NCBI RefSeq assembly: GCF_023283535.1
Contig: NZ_JAKILT010000059.1
Location: 1 to 32,460 of the forward strand
DNA from: Shewanella sairae
GTDB taxonomy: Bacteria; Pseudomonadota; Gammaproteobacteria; Enterobacterales; Shewanellaceae
Direction of reading: 5' to 3'
Length of the DNA: 32,460 nucleotides
This document shows positions 1 to 7,148 of the stretch, one piece after another. The position numbers were made by a program, and so were the translations under genes. Position 1 is the first letter of the stretch. Each line of letters starts with the position of its first letter. The notes under the pieces are model-generated. The model worked only from the letters and a program-made list of their open reading frames with translations, was not told where the DNA came from and searched no databases.

Positions 1-47
1 TAGTCACGTTGTGTACGTTTACTGCGGATTGCACCTGAGGGTTTCAT
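1..47 (-). CDS. IS3-family transposase OrfA, N-terminal fragment (runs off the left edge)
   Basis: The ATG is at 45-47 on the minus strand. Fifteen codons are visible, MKPSGAIRSKRTQRD, and the next codon begins TA, which fits Tyr. The stretch SKRTQRDY is typical of the OrfA helix-turn-helix protein of one IS3 subgroup, as far as I recall that family. A GGAG Shine-Dalgarno sequence lies at 56-59, eight bases before the start. The same region forms an inverted repeat (48-55 with 69-76) whose loop contains the GGAG. Whether the copy is intact cannot be judged from 15 codons. Confidence 0.65.
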   Translation of the reverse strand, partial: MKPSGAIRSKRTQRD

Positions 48-88
48 AGATAAGTCTCCAAAGTGTCAACTTATCTCAGGACGGGACA
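1..88 (-). mobile_element. Left-truncated end of an IS3-family insertion sequence
   Basis: Read on the minus strand, the element begins at 88 with TGTCCCGTCCTGAGATAAG, a plausible IS end (TG...CA type), and leads within 41 bases into an open reading frame that starts like an IS3-family OrfA. Only this end lies in the window, so the second inverted repeat, the orfAB frameshift and any target duplication cannot be checked. The exact outer boundary at 88 is inferred from the TG start. The element sits about 1.9 kb from oriC, beyond the nucleoside hydrolase gene. Confidence 0.7.
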
Positions 89-100
89 CTGTTTAGTAAT

Positions 101-129
101 AAAAAAGCGAGGATTTACCTCGCTTTTTT
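101..129. terminator. Bidirectional intrinsic terminator
   Basis: A perfect 12-bp stem (AAAAAAGCGAGG with CCTCGCTTTTTT) encloses a five-base loop, with an A run on one side and a T run on the other. It can stop transcripts from either direction. It lies 20 bases after the stop of the nucleoside hydrolase gene and just outside the IS end. Confidence 0.9.
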
Positions 130-149
130 ATTGATATGATATTAGTTCT

Positions 150-1118
150 TTATTGCTTGCTGTAATTAATGATCGTGTCCCTATATAGCTTTAATAACGC
201 TTCATCCCTAACGGCTACACCGACTTGTTGAGCCCGCTTTGATTCCCAATCATCGTGTAGGTGCTTACGCCCATCAAACTTTTGAATAGTTAGCCCTTCT
301 GCTGGTCCATCGGTAACAACACGAATAGGTCCCTCACGAAGGGTAAATAGAGTTGGATCGATAACATAAGCAATGGCAGAAGGATCGTGCACATGGCAGC
401 CCTCTAAACCGACTTTCTTAGAATAAAAATCAAGGTAATAACGACTAATATCCCAGATAAACTGCCCCACTTCACCGGCATCATCCCGCAATAGATCAAG
501 GTAGTCTTTACTGAAAAAACTTTCCTCAGTGACGTCTAAACCGATAACAACTACAGGCCAAGATGCAGTAAAAACAATGTCTGCAGCATGTGGGTCATCA
601 TGAATATTGGCTTCGGCAAACGGTGTTACATTACCACGGTGACCGTTCATACCAAACGCGCCGCCCATGACAACAACCTCTTTCACTAAACCAGCAATTT
701 CTGGTGCGGATTCAAGTGCTAATGCTAGGTTGGTTAATGGGCCTACTGCTACCAAGGTAATCTCACCCGGCTCAGCTTTAACTGCATCAATGATGTATTG
801 AAAAGCAGGACGAGGATCAGCCTTTAAATCGGTAATTTGTGGTGCATGCACATCACCAAAACCTGTTTCTCCATGTACCACTACGGTAGCGCCAACAGGG
901 TCACGAACAAGCGGCTGGCTCGCACCTTGAGCAACATCCGCTTTAAAATTATATTTTTTCTTTAAAAATAGAGCATTGTTTGTGCCGTTTTCTATAGTCG
1001 CGTTACCGTAAACAGTCGTAATCGCTTTCAATTCAATAGCTGAATGCGCTTCAGCAAAGAGAATAGCCATTGCATCATCAATTCCAGGATCAGTATCCAG
1101 AATTATTTTATTTATCAT
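150..1118 (-). CDS. Nucleoside hydrolase (inosine/uridine-preferring family)
   Basis: This 322-residue protein hydrolyses the N-glycosidic bond of ribonucleosides to free base and ribose, a cytoplasmic salvage step. The family signature DTDPGIDDAMAI is at residues 8-19 and supplies the Asp cluster that binds calcium and ribose. Further family blocks are VAVGPLTNLALAL near 123-135, VVVMGGAF near 148-155, and CHVHDPSAIAYV near 242-253 with the last metal-binding Asp. Length is normal for RihA/RihB/RihC enzymes. Substrate preference cannot be told from sequence by eye, so no symbol is given. It is a lone gene, divergent from mioC and followed by a terminator at 101-129. The weak AGGATTT upstream of the ATG is an acceptable ribosome site. 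Confidence 0.93.
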   Translation of the reverse strand: MINKIILDTDPGIDDAMAILFAEAHSAIELKAITTVYGNATIENGTNNALFLKKKYNFKADVAQGASQPLVRDPVGATVVVHGETGFGDVHAPQITDLKADPRPAFQYIIDAVKAEPGEITLVAVGPLTNLALALESAPEIAGLVKEVVVMGGAFGMNGHRGNVTPFAEANIHDDPHAADIVFTASWPVVVIGLDVTEESFFSKDYLDLLRDDAGEVGQFIWDISRYYLDFYSKKVGLEGCHVHDPSAIAYVIDPTLFTLREGPIRVVTDGPAEGLTIQKFDGRKHLHDDWESKRAQQVGVAVRDEALLKLYRDTIINYSKQ

Positions 1119-1483
1119 TTTTATAAATCCTATCAGTACATGACTGCGTTGTATGGGTAGCCGGACAAGATACCTTTATCAACTTTTGATAAACGTGATA
1201 TAGCTTTTAAGCTTATAACACGATGCCTAAGCAATAAGTTAATTGCTGTAAAAATAAGCCTAAACCCCTGAATAACAGGCAACGCTATCGCTAATCTGTA
1301 TCAGTAAACAGTCATTAACTATGGTCTATTTAGTAATATAAATCGGTGTAAATAAGAGTAAGCGAGAAGATTAGCAGGCCAATTTCACTTATGATGCACA
1401 CAAACACTAAGCTGAATACACTGCTAAATTTACAGATAGCCTGTCAGTTTTGGGTTAATTAACAGCAAAAATTAGGATAGAAA
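1119..1483. other. Intergenic region between nucleoside hydrolase and mioC
   Basis: This 365-base divergent intergenic region must hold both promoters. I see no gene in it. Its one clear structure is the inverted repeat at 1194-1222. No good DnaA box was found here, unlike the E. coli mioC promoter. The mioC ribosome site is AGGATAG just before 1484. Confidence 0.5.
1194..1222. promoter_or_regulatory. Inverted repeat, possible operator for the nucleoside hydrolase gene
   Basis: CGTGATATA and TATAACACG are inverted copies with one mismatch, separated by 11 bases that include the palindrome TAAGCTTA. The repeat is 76 bases upstream of the nucleoside hydrolase start. The two-turn symmetry suits a dimeric repressor, but no particular regulator is recognised. 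Confidence 0.35.
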
Positions 1484-1924
1484 ATGGCAAAAATAGAGAT
1501 TTTAGTGGGTACGACACTCGGCAGTGCGGAATATGTTGCTGATGAAATATCCGACCAATTAAGCGATTTGGGTCACCAAACCATAGTGCATTTAGCCCCA
1601 GATTTAAGCGATCTTAGCTTAAATTCGCTTTGGATCATTGTCTCATCCACTCATGGCGCAGGTGATTTACCAGACAATATAGTGCCCTTTTTCGATGAAA
1701 TCAGCTTAAAGAAACCCGACTTAAGCGCTGTAAAATTCGCATTATGTGCGATCGGCGATTCAAGCTACGACACTTTTTGCCAAGGTCCAGAAAAGTTAAC
1801 CGAACAGTTAGATTTATGTGGTGCACAAGTCTATGTGGATAAGATCCAAATAGACGTTCAACAAGATCCTATCCCAGAAGAACCTGCATTATCATGGCTT
1901 AGCAGCTGGCAGGCACAAATTTAA
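1484..1924 (+). CDS. mioC: MioC, flavodoxin-like FMN protein
   Basis: This 146-residue single-domain flavodoxin-like protein matches the usual MioC length. The FMN phosphate loop is at the N terminus (GTTLGSAEYVAD, residues 9-20), followed by SSTHGAGDLPDN near 54-65 and the isoalloxazine-binding stretch AIGDSSYDTFCQG near 88-100. E. coli MioC is an electron-transfer flavoprotein linked to biotin synthase activity in vitro. The gene sits directly beside oriC and reads towards it, the classical mioC-oriC-mnmG arrangement. Translation starts at an ATG preceded by AGGATAG. The gene ends three bases before oriC-type GATC-rich sequence begins, so its transcripts may run into the origin, as described in E. 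coli. Confidence 0.95.
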   Translation: MAKIEILVGTTLGSAEYVADEISDQLSDLGHQTIVHLAPDLSDLSLNSLWIIVSSTHGAGDLPDNIVPFFDEISLKKPDLSAVKFALCAIGDSSYDTFCQGPEKLTEQLDLCGAQVYVDKIQIDVQQDPIPEEPALSWLSSWQAQI

Positions 1925-1985
1925 AATCGAGTATTTTCACGATCTATCTGTTTATCTTTTCAGTAACCCACAGATTAGATCTAAC

Positions 1986-1994
1986 TTATCCACA
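1986..1994 (+). promoter_or_regulatory. DnaA box (perfect)
   Basis: TTATCCACA matches the high-affinity DnaA consensus exactly. It faces the box at 2019-2027 in opposite orientation, 24 bases apart, with a GATC site between them. Confidence 0.93.
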
Positions 1995-2018
1995 TATTGC
2001 GATCTAATTTAATAAATA

Positions 2019-2027
2019 TGTGGATAA
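2019..2027 (-). promoter_or_regulatory. DnaA box (perfect)
   Basis: TGTGGATAA on the plus strand is an exact consensus box on the minus strand. It is the partner of the box at 1986-1994. Confidence 0.93.
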
Positions 2028-2091
2028 GCTATTATTTTGATCTGATCAACATCTGTATTAATTCACATCCGATCTGCTCAATGATCCACCT

Positions 2092-2100
2092 TGTGGATAA
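2092..2100 (-). promoter_or_regulatory. DnaA box (perfect)
   Basis: An exact consensus box on the minus strand (TGTGGATAA on the plus strand), in the middle of the GATC cluster. By order from the unwinding region it could correspond to the E. coli R4 box, though the spacing is shorter than in E. coli. Confidence 0.92.
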
Positions 2101-2195
2101 CTACCCGATCTACACACAGGCTTAAGCCAGTTAGATCGCGATCAGAACACAAGATCGTTTAGCTATAAAGTAATGATTATATTAGCTTATTAGAG

Positions 2196-2204
2196 TTATC
2201 CACC
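2196..2204 (+). promoter_or_regulatory. Variant DnaA box at the R1 position
   Basis: TTATCCACC differs from the consensus only at the last base. It occupies the place of E. coli R1, next to the conserved GGATCGCACT (minus strand) and the AT-rich unwinding region. Confidence 0.8.
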
Positions 2205-2213
2205 GAAAAGTGC

Positions 2214-2290
2214 GATCCTAATAGTAAAAATAATAAGAGATCTATATAAAGATCTTAAGATCTATTAAGCAGATCCACCCTGATCAAAAC
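2214..2290. other. Probable DNA-unwinding element of oriC
   Basis: An AT-rich stretch with overlapping GATCT units (GATC at 2214, 2239, 2251, 2259, 2272 and 2282) interleaved with A/T runs. It resembles the GATCTnTTnTTTT 13-mers of E. coli and lies between the R1-like box and mnmG, where strand opening is expected. Confidence 0.75.
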
Positions 2291-2305
2291 AAGCGAAATA
2301 GATCG

Positions 2306-2334
2306 TTCACCTTAAGCAAAGCAAGTGCTAAAAT
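2306..2334 (+). promoter_or_regulatory. Likely mnmG promoter at the edge of oriC
   Basis: A -35 TTCACC (2306-2311), a 17-base spacer and an extended -10 TGcTAAAAT (2326-2334). GATC sites at 2301 and 2335 flank the promoter, so Dam methylation and SeqA binding could couple its activity to replication timing, as known for the E. coli gidA promoter. Prediction by eye. Confidence 0.55.
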
Positions 2335-2382
2335 GATCTGCTCAAAAACTATTTATCCTTTTTAAGAATCGAAGGCTGTCGA

Positions 2383-4272
2383 ATGCAATTTCATGAACGG
2401 TTTGATGTAATCGTTGTTGGTGGTGGTCACGCTGGTACAGAAGCCGCTTTAGCTTCTGCTAGAATGGGCTCTAAAACACTGTTACTGACCCATAACATAG
2501 ATACTTTAGGACAAATGTCCTGTAATCCTGCTATCGGCGGCATAGGTAAAGGACACTTAGTCAAAGAAATTGACGCACTTGGTGGAGCAATGGCCGTTGC
2601 TACCGATTTTGCAGGTATTCAATTTAGAACATTGAATTCAAGCAAAGGACCAGCAGTTCGAGCTACTCGTGCACAAGCAGACCGAGCGCTGTACCGTCAT
2701 AAGATCCAAGCGATCTTACAAAACCAACCAAACTTACGTATTTTTCAACAAGCGGTAGATGATCTTGTTGTTGAAAATGAAAAAGTTATTGGCGTGGTAA
2801 CCCAAATGGGTTTAGCGTTTGAAGCACCAGCAGTTGTATTAACGGCTGGTACTTTCCTAGGTGGTAAAATCCATATTGGATTAGAAAATTACAGCGGTGG
2901 ACGAGCAGGTGATCCACCAGCTATCGCCCTAGCTCATCGATTAAGAGAATTACCGATCCGTGTTGGTCGTTTAAAAACGGGTACTCCACCACGCATCGAT
3001 GCCAATACTATTGATTTTTCATTGATGACAGAGCAAAAAGGCGATGATCCATTGCCAGTCATGTCTTTCATCGGTGATGTTAACGATCATCCTGAGCAAG
3101 TATCTTGTCATATCACGCATACCAATGAGCGTACTCACGATATTATTCGTGGCGGATTAGACAGAAGCCCTATGTATTCAGGTGTTATCGAAGGTATAGG
3201 TCCACGCTACTGCCCTTCTATCGAAGACAAAGTTAATCGTTTTGCTGATAAAACATCGCATCAGATCTTTATTGAGCCAGAAGGGTTAAATACCACTGAA
3301 ATTTACCCAAATGGTATTTCAACTAGCTTGCCTTTCGATGTTCAATTGAACTTAGTTCGCTCAATCAAGGGCATGGAACATGCTGAGATCATGCGTCCTG
3401 GCTATGCCATTGAGTACGATTACTTTGATCCTCGCGATCTTAAGAACTCATTAGAAACTAAGACCATTGCAGGTTTATTCTTTGCAGGACAAATTAACGG
3501 CACAACTGGCTACGAAGAAGCCGGTGCACAAGGTTTGTTAGCAGGAATGAACGCATCACTGCAAGTGCAAGGCAAAGAAGCTTGGTGTCCACGTCGTGAT
3601 CAAGCATATTTAGGCGTATTGGTTGATGATTTATCAACCCTAGGTACCAAAGAACCGTACCGTATGTTTACTAGCCGTGCGGAATACCGCTTGTTACTGC
3701 GTGAAGACAATGCTGATTTACGTTTAACAGAGAAGGGTCGTGAACTCGGCTTAGTTGATGACAAACGTTGGGCAATGTTCAGCGAAAAAATGGAATCAAT
3801 TGAAACTGAACTACAGCGTTTACGTAGTCAGTGGGTCCACCCTAATTCACCTTTGGTTGATGCATTAAATCCACATTTGAATACGCCGATCACTCGTGAA
3901 GCGACATTTGAAGATTTACTTCGTCGCCCAGAAATGGATTATCCAAAACTGATGTCGATTGAAGGCTTTGGCCCATCACTTGAAGATCAACGTGCTGCAG
4001 AGCAAGTACAGATCCAAGTAAAGTACTCGGGTTACATTCAGCGCCAGCAAGGTGAAATTGATAAAGCTATTCGTCATGAAACCACCCTACTGCCGCTAGA
4101 TCTAGATTACCAAGAAGTGCCTGGTTTATCTAACGAAGTAATTGCTAAGATGAACGAACATAAACCGGAAACAATTGGTCAAGCGTCAAGAATTTCTGGC
4201 ATGACACCAGCTGCAATCTCTATTTTGTTGGTTCATCTTAAAAAACGTGGTTTGTTACGTAAAAGCGCTTAA
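2383..4272 (+). CDS. mnmG: MnmG (GidA), tRNA U34 carboxymethylaminomethyl-modification enzyme, FAD-binding subunit
   Basis: With MnmE, this 629-residue protein installs the 5-carboxymethylaminomethyl group on wobble uridine 34 of certain tRNAs. It uses FAD, NADH and methylenetetrahydrofolate. The FAD dinucleotide-binding motif VVGGGHAGTEAALASARMG is at residues 11-29. Family blocks QMSCNPAIGGIGKGHLVKEI (about 44-63), GGRAGDPPAIALA, RLKTGTPPR and FFAGQINGTTGYEEAGAQGL follow. The C-terminal helical region binds MnmE and tRNA. Length matches E. coli (629). It is the first gene clockwise of oriC, reads away from it, and is preceded by AAGG. A moderate hairpin at 4304-4327 separates it from rsmG. 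Confidence 0.98.
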   Translation: MQFHERFDVIVVGGGHAGTEAALASARMGSKTLLLTHNIDTLGQMSCNPAIGGIGKGHLVKEIDALGGAMAVATDFAGIQFRTLNSSKGPAVRATRAQADRALYRHKIQAILQNQPNLRIFQQAVDDLVVENEKVIGVVTQMGLAFEAPAVVLTAGTFLGGKIHIGLENYSGGRAGDPPAIALAHRLRELPIRVGRLKTGTPPRIDANTIDFSLMTEQKGDDPLPVMSFIGDVNDHPEQVSCHITHTNERTHDIIRGGLDRSPMYSGVIEGIGPRYCPSIEDKVNRFADKTSHQIFIEPEGLNTTEIYPNGISTSLPFDVQLNLVRSIKGMEHAEIMRPGYAIEYDYFDPRDLKNSLETKTIAGLFFAGQINGTTGYEEAGAQGLLAGMNASLQVQGKEAWCPRRDQAYLGVLVDDLSTLGTKEPYRMFTSRAEYRLLLREDNADLRLTEKGRELGLVDDKRWAMFSEKMESIETELQRLRSQWVHPNSPLVDALNPHLNTPITREATFEDLLRRPEMDYPKLMSIEGFGPSLEDQRAAEQVQIQVKYSGYIQRQQGEIDKAIRHETTLLPLDLDYQEVPGLSNEVIAKMNEHKPETIGQASRISGMTPAAISILLVHLKKRGLLRKSA

Positions 4273-4303
4273 TTAGCGACAAATACCGTGTTTTTACATG
4301 ATA

Positions 4304-4327
4304 AAGGGAAGTCTTGAGACTTCCTTT
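4304..4327 (+). terminator. Hairpin between mnmG and rsmG, possible weak terminator
   Basis: AAGGGAAGTC pairs with GACTTCCTTT around a TTGA loop: ten pairs, one of them G-T. The following T stretch is interrupted (CATCTTTT), so partial termination or an mRNA 3' end is more likely than a full stop. Confidence 0.5.
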
Positions 4328-4389
4328 CATCTTTTCAGCGCTTCATAATACCGATTGAATTTTATTTCGTTTTAGTTTGAGGACACCCA

Positions 4390-5013
4390 GTGTTAACTGC
4401 CCAATTAAATGATTACCTAGCCGAAGTAGGCTTAACAGCTACAGAGCAGCAAAAACAGCAGCTTGTAGATTTTGTTGGCATGCTCAATAAATGGAATAAA
4501 GCATTTAACTTAACGTCAGTGCGCGATCCAGAGCAAATGCTGATCCGTCATATCATGGATAGTCTCGTGGTATCTCCTCATCTGCAAGGATCGCGTTTTA
4601 TTGATGTTGGTACTGGTCCCGGATTACCAGGGATCCCGTTAGCGATCTTAAATCCTGACAAAGAATTTGTATTACTTGATAGCTTAGGTAAACGCATTCG
4701 CTTCCAAAAGCAGGTGCAGTTTGAACTGGGGATCAACAATATTTCTTCGATTGAAAGCCGTGTAGAAGCTTATCAGCCTGAAGAACTATTTGATGGGGTG
4801 TTAAGCCGTGCATTTGCATCAATTCAAGATATGCTGCATTGGTGTCATCACTTACCAAAAGCGGATGGTTGTTTCTATGCGCTGAAAGGTCAACTTAGCG
4901 AAGAAGAAATGTCACAGTTACCCGCTGGTTTTGTGGTAACAGATACTATCGAGCTAACGGTACCTAAACTTGATGAACAACGTCATTTATTGCGTGTTAT
5001 CAAGCAAGATTAA
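4390..5013 (+). CDS. rsmG: RsmG, 16S rRNA (guanine-527) N7-methyltransferase
   Basis: This 207-residue protein (E. coli GidB, also 207) methylates G527 in the 530 loop of 16S rRNA using S-adenosylmethionine. Loss of the enzyme is known to give low-level streptomycin resistance. The N-terminal block LNKWNKAFNLTSVRDPEQML (residues 32-51) and the SAM-binding loop DVGTGPGLPGIPLAI (about 72-86) identify it. LSRAFASIQDMLHW near 138-151 is the usual downstream block. The start is GTG at 4390, with GAGGA about eight bases upstream. It follows mnmG, as in most gammaproteobacteria. Confidence 0.97.
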   Translation: MLTAQLNDYLAEVGLTATEQQKQQLVDFVGMLNKWNKAFNLTSVRDPEQMLIRHIMDSLVVSPHLQGSRFIDVGTGPGLPGIPLAILNPDKEFVLLDSLGKRIRFQKQVQFELGINNISSIESRVEAYQPEELFDGVLSRAFASIQDMLHWCHHLPKADGCFYALKGQLSEEEMSQLPAGFVVTDTIELTVPKLDEQRHLLRVIKQD

Positions 5014-5024
5014 GTCATTATAAC

Positions 5025-5050
5025 GCGAACCAATTTGGTTATTGGTTCGC
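5025..5050. terminator. Hairpin after rsmG, possible terminator
   Basis: A perfect 10-bp stem (GCGAACCAAT with ATTGGTTCGC) with a six-base loop, 12 bases after the rsmG stop. There is no continuous T run after it, so it may mark a processed or Rho-dependent end instead. Confidence 0.4.
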
Positions 5051-5239
5051 AAGCTTGTTTGTCTGCGCCGCTATTAATCGTGGCTAGATAGAGTAAGCTA
5101 TTGCGTTTAAGCGTGAACAAAGTTGCAATCTTTTATCGCTTAAAGCAATTTATTACTAATAACCGTCGAATTTGTGCGCTAATTTTCTAAGCGAAGGCAT
5201 GTTTAGAAACATAATAAAAGTGACTTACAGGGTGATATT

Positions 5240-6028
5240 GTGGGTAAAGTGATTGCCGTGGCCAACCAGAAAGGTGGTGTCGGAAAAACAACAACTTGTG
5301 TAAATCTAGCCGCTTCATTGGCTGCAACTAAACGTCGTGTTTTGTTGATCGATCTCGATCCGCAAGGGAATGCGACCATGGGCAGTGGTATCGACAAGTA
5401 TGAAGTCGAAAATACAGCTTATGAGTTATTGGTTGAAGAAAAAGCGTTTGCAGACGTTGTTTGCCGAGATACTAACGGTAAGTATGACCTTATCGCTGGC
5501 AATGGTGATGTTACCGCTGCTGAAATTAAGTTGATGGAGTTTTTTGCTCGCGAAATCCGTTTGCGCAACGCGCTAGCCCCTATCAAAGATGACTACGATT
5601 TCATTTTTATCGACTGTCCACCTTCATTGAATATGCTGACTGTGAATGCCATGTCAGCCGCTGACTCAGTATTGGTACCTATGCAGTGCGAGTATTACGC
5701 ACTTGAAGGGCTTACGGCTTTAATGGACACCATTAGCAAATTAGGTGCGATGGTTAACCCAGGTCTGCATATCGAAGGGATCTTACGCACTATGTACGAT
5801 CCTCGTAACCGCTTATCTAATGATGTTTCTGATCAATTGAAACAACACTTTGGTGAAAAAGTTTACCGTACCGTGATCCCAAGGAATGTTCGATTGGCTG
5901 AAGCACCAAGTTTTGGTGCGCCGGCAATGTATTATGATAAATCGAGCGCAGGGGCTAAAGCCTACCTGGCACTAGCAGGTGAAATTATTCGCCGTGCAGA
6001 GCAACTCACTCAGGCTGAGCAAGTTTAA
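5240..6028 (+). CDS. parA: ParA (Soj), chromosome-partitioning ATPase
   Basis: This 262-residue deviant-Walker ATPase drives segregation of the origin region with ParB. The deviant Walker A motif KGGVGKTTT is at residues 11-19, Walker A' LLIDLDPQGNAT at about 35-46 and Walker B DFIFIDCPPSLNML at about 118-131. The protein lacks the long N-terminal DNA-binding domain of plasmid P1-type ParA, so it is the chromosomal class. Translation starts at GTG 5240, with AGGGTGAT upstream. parB follows after nine bases, so the two are surely cotranscribed. The position next to oriC is the usual one. Confidence 0.97.
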   Translation: MGKVIAVANQKGGVGKTTTCVNLAASLAATKRRVLLIDLDPQGNATMGSGIDKYEVENTAYELLVEEKAFADVVCRDTNGKYDLIAGNGDVTAAEIKLMEFFAREIRLRNALAPIKDDYDFIFIDCPPSLNMLTVNAMSAADSVLVPMQCEYYALEGLTALMDTISKLGAMVNPGLHIEGILRTMYDPRNRLSNDVSDQLKQHFGEKVYRTVIPRNVRLAEAPSFGAPAMYYDKSSAGAKAYLALAGEIIRRAEQLTQAEQV

Positions 6029-6037
6029 GGATAAAAA

Positions 6038-6925
6038 ATGACACTGAAAAAAAGAGGCTTGGGTAAAGGTCTTGATGCACTGTTAAGTACCAGTCAAGCG
6101 GCAAACAAGCGCGCTGAACCCGTTGAAACAGCCGAAGAGCATGATGTTAAAAATGATAATCTTATCATGCTTGATATTGATAGATTACAACCTGGTAAAT
6201 ATCAGCCACGTAAAGACATGGCACCGGAAGCGCTTGAAGAGCTAGCAGAGTCCATTCGTGCTCAAGGCGTTATTCAACCTATCGTAGTACGTAAAGTCTC
6301 TCCTGAAAGCTATGAAATCATCGCGGGTGAACGTCGCTGGCGCGCTTCTCAGCTAGCAGGTTTAGATAAGATCCCTTGTATTGTTAAACAAGTGGCTGAC
6401 GAAGCTGCTGTTGCCATTGCGCTGATTGAAAACATTCAGCGTGAAGACCTTAATGCAATGGAAGAAGCCATTGCACTTAACCGTTTAATTGAAGAATTTG
6501 AGCTGACTCATCAGCAAATTGCCGATGCCGTAGGAAAATCACGTGCAACTGTCTCAAATTTACTACGTCTTAATGGATTAAATGAACCTGTTAAGCGTAT
6601 GCTTGAATATGGCGATATCGACATGGGACACGGCCGAGCACTGCTTGCAATTAGTGGTGACGAGCAAACAAATTTAGCCCGATTGGTTGTTTCTAAAGAA
6701 TTAACAGTTCGGGAAACAGAACGATTGGTCAGTAAAACCTTAAATCAAACTGAAATCGTCGAAACACCAGCTAAAGATCATGATGTAGTGCGTTTAGAGA
6801 CCCAATTAATTGAAAGGCTAGGGGCTAAAGTGTCATTGACCCACAATAAAAAGGGTAAAGGCAAAATGGTAATAAACTACCAGAACTTGGCTGAATTAGA
6901 GGGTATTATCAGCAAAATCCGCTAA
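6038..6925 (+). CDS. parB: ParB (Spo0J), chromosome-partitioning CTPase and parS-binding protein
   Basis: This 295-residue ParB binds parS, spreads on DNA as a CTP-dependent clamp and activates ParA. It opens with RGLGKGLDALL (residues 6-16), the conserved ParA-contacting segment. The CTP-binding ParB/Srx domain contains GKYQPRKDM (about 53-61) and GERRWRASQLAGL (about 97-109). The helix-turn-helix LTHQQIADAVGKSRATVSNL follows at about 150-169, and a short C-terminal dimerisation domain closes the protein. Length is normal. AAGGA precedes the ATG. No canonical parS site was found by eye in this window. Confidence 0.97.
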   Translation: MTLKKRGLGKGLDALLSTSQAANKRAEPVETAEEHDVKNDNLIMLDIDRLQPGKYQPRKDMAPEALEELAESIRAQGVIQPIVVRKVSPESYEIIAGERRWRASQLAGLDKIPCIVKQVADEAAVAIALIENIQREDLNAMEEAIALNRLIEEFELTHQQIADAVGKSRATVSNLLRLNGLNEPVKRMLEYGDIDMGHGRALLAISGDEQTNLARLVVSKELTVRETERLVSKTLNQTEIVETPAKDHDVVRLETQLIERLGAKVSLTHNKKGKGKMVINYQNLAELEGIISKIR

Positions 6926-6984
6926 AAAAACAAAGTTAACACTATATTATGTAATTTTGTGACATTCGTTAATCTTATACTTTT

Positions 6985-7022
6985 AGACTTTTGGCGTAGA
7001 TCACGCTAAAAGTCTCCTTTTT
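6985..7022 (+). terminator. Intrinsic terminator after parB
   Basis: A 13-bp stem (AGACTTTTGGCGT with ACGCTAAAAGTCT, one G-T pair) with a five-base loop at 6998-7002. CC and five T residues follow. It closes the parAB transcript before the atp promoter. Confidence 0.85.
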
Positions 7023-7035
7023 CTAACACTTAAAC

Positions 7036-7063
7036 TTGCTTTGAAAGCTTGAAACGGTATACT
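7036..7063 (+). promoter_or_regulatory. Likely promoter of the atp operon
   Basis: TTGCTT (7036-7041), a 16-base spacer and TATACT (7058-7063) lie between the parB terminator and atpI. The -10 is inside an inverted repeat (AAAGCTTG 7044-7051 with CAAGCTTT 7068-7075). The predicted leader is about 80 bases. Confidence 0.55.
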
Positions 7064-7148
7064 TTCGCAAGCTTTTTGTACCTCGAGTTTGGACGGATAT
7101 TTGTAATCCGGTCATCGAAACAAGAAGTTATAACGCGGAGAAGATAAA

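Larger units (their letters stand above)
1925..2382. other. oriC: Chromosomal replication origin oriC
   Basis: This non-coding gap between mioC and mnmG holds 19 GATC (Dam/SeqA) sites in 458 bases, where about two would be expected by chance. It has three perfect TTATCCACA-type DnaA boxes (1986-1994, 2019-2027, 2092-2100) and one variant (2196-2204). An AT-rich stretch with repeated GATCT units lies on the mnmG side. On the minus strand, the bases around 2205-2220 read TTAGGATCGCACT, as in E. coli oriC next to the R1 box, which fixes the orientation: unwinding region towards mnmG, box cluster towards mioC. A further near-match box, TAATTCACA, is at 2059-2067. Confidence 0.97.

Noticed and set aside
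1..47. Plus-strand end of a coding sequence at the left edge
   Set aside because: Plus-strand frames are short and interrupted, while the minus-strand frame matches an IS3 OrfA start with a ribosome site.
1951..1973. Extra DnaA boxes TTATCTTTT and TAACCCACA in oriC
   Set aside because: They have two or more mismatches to the consensus and are not strong enough to call by eye.
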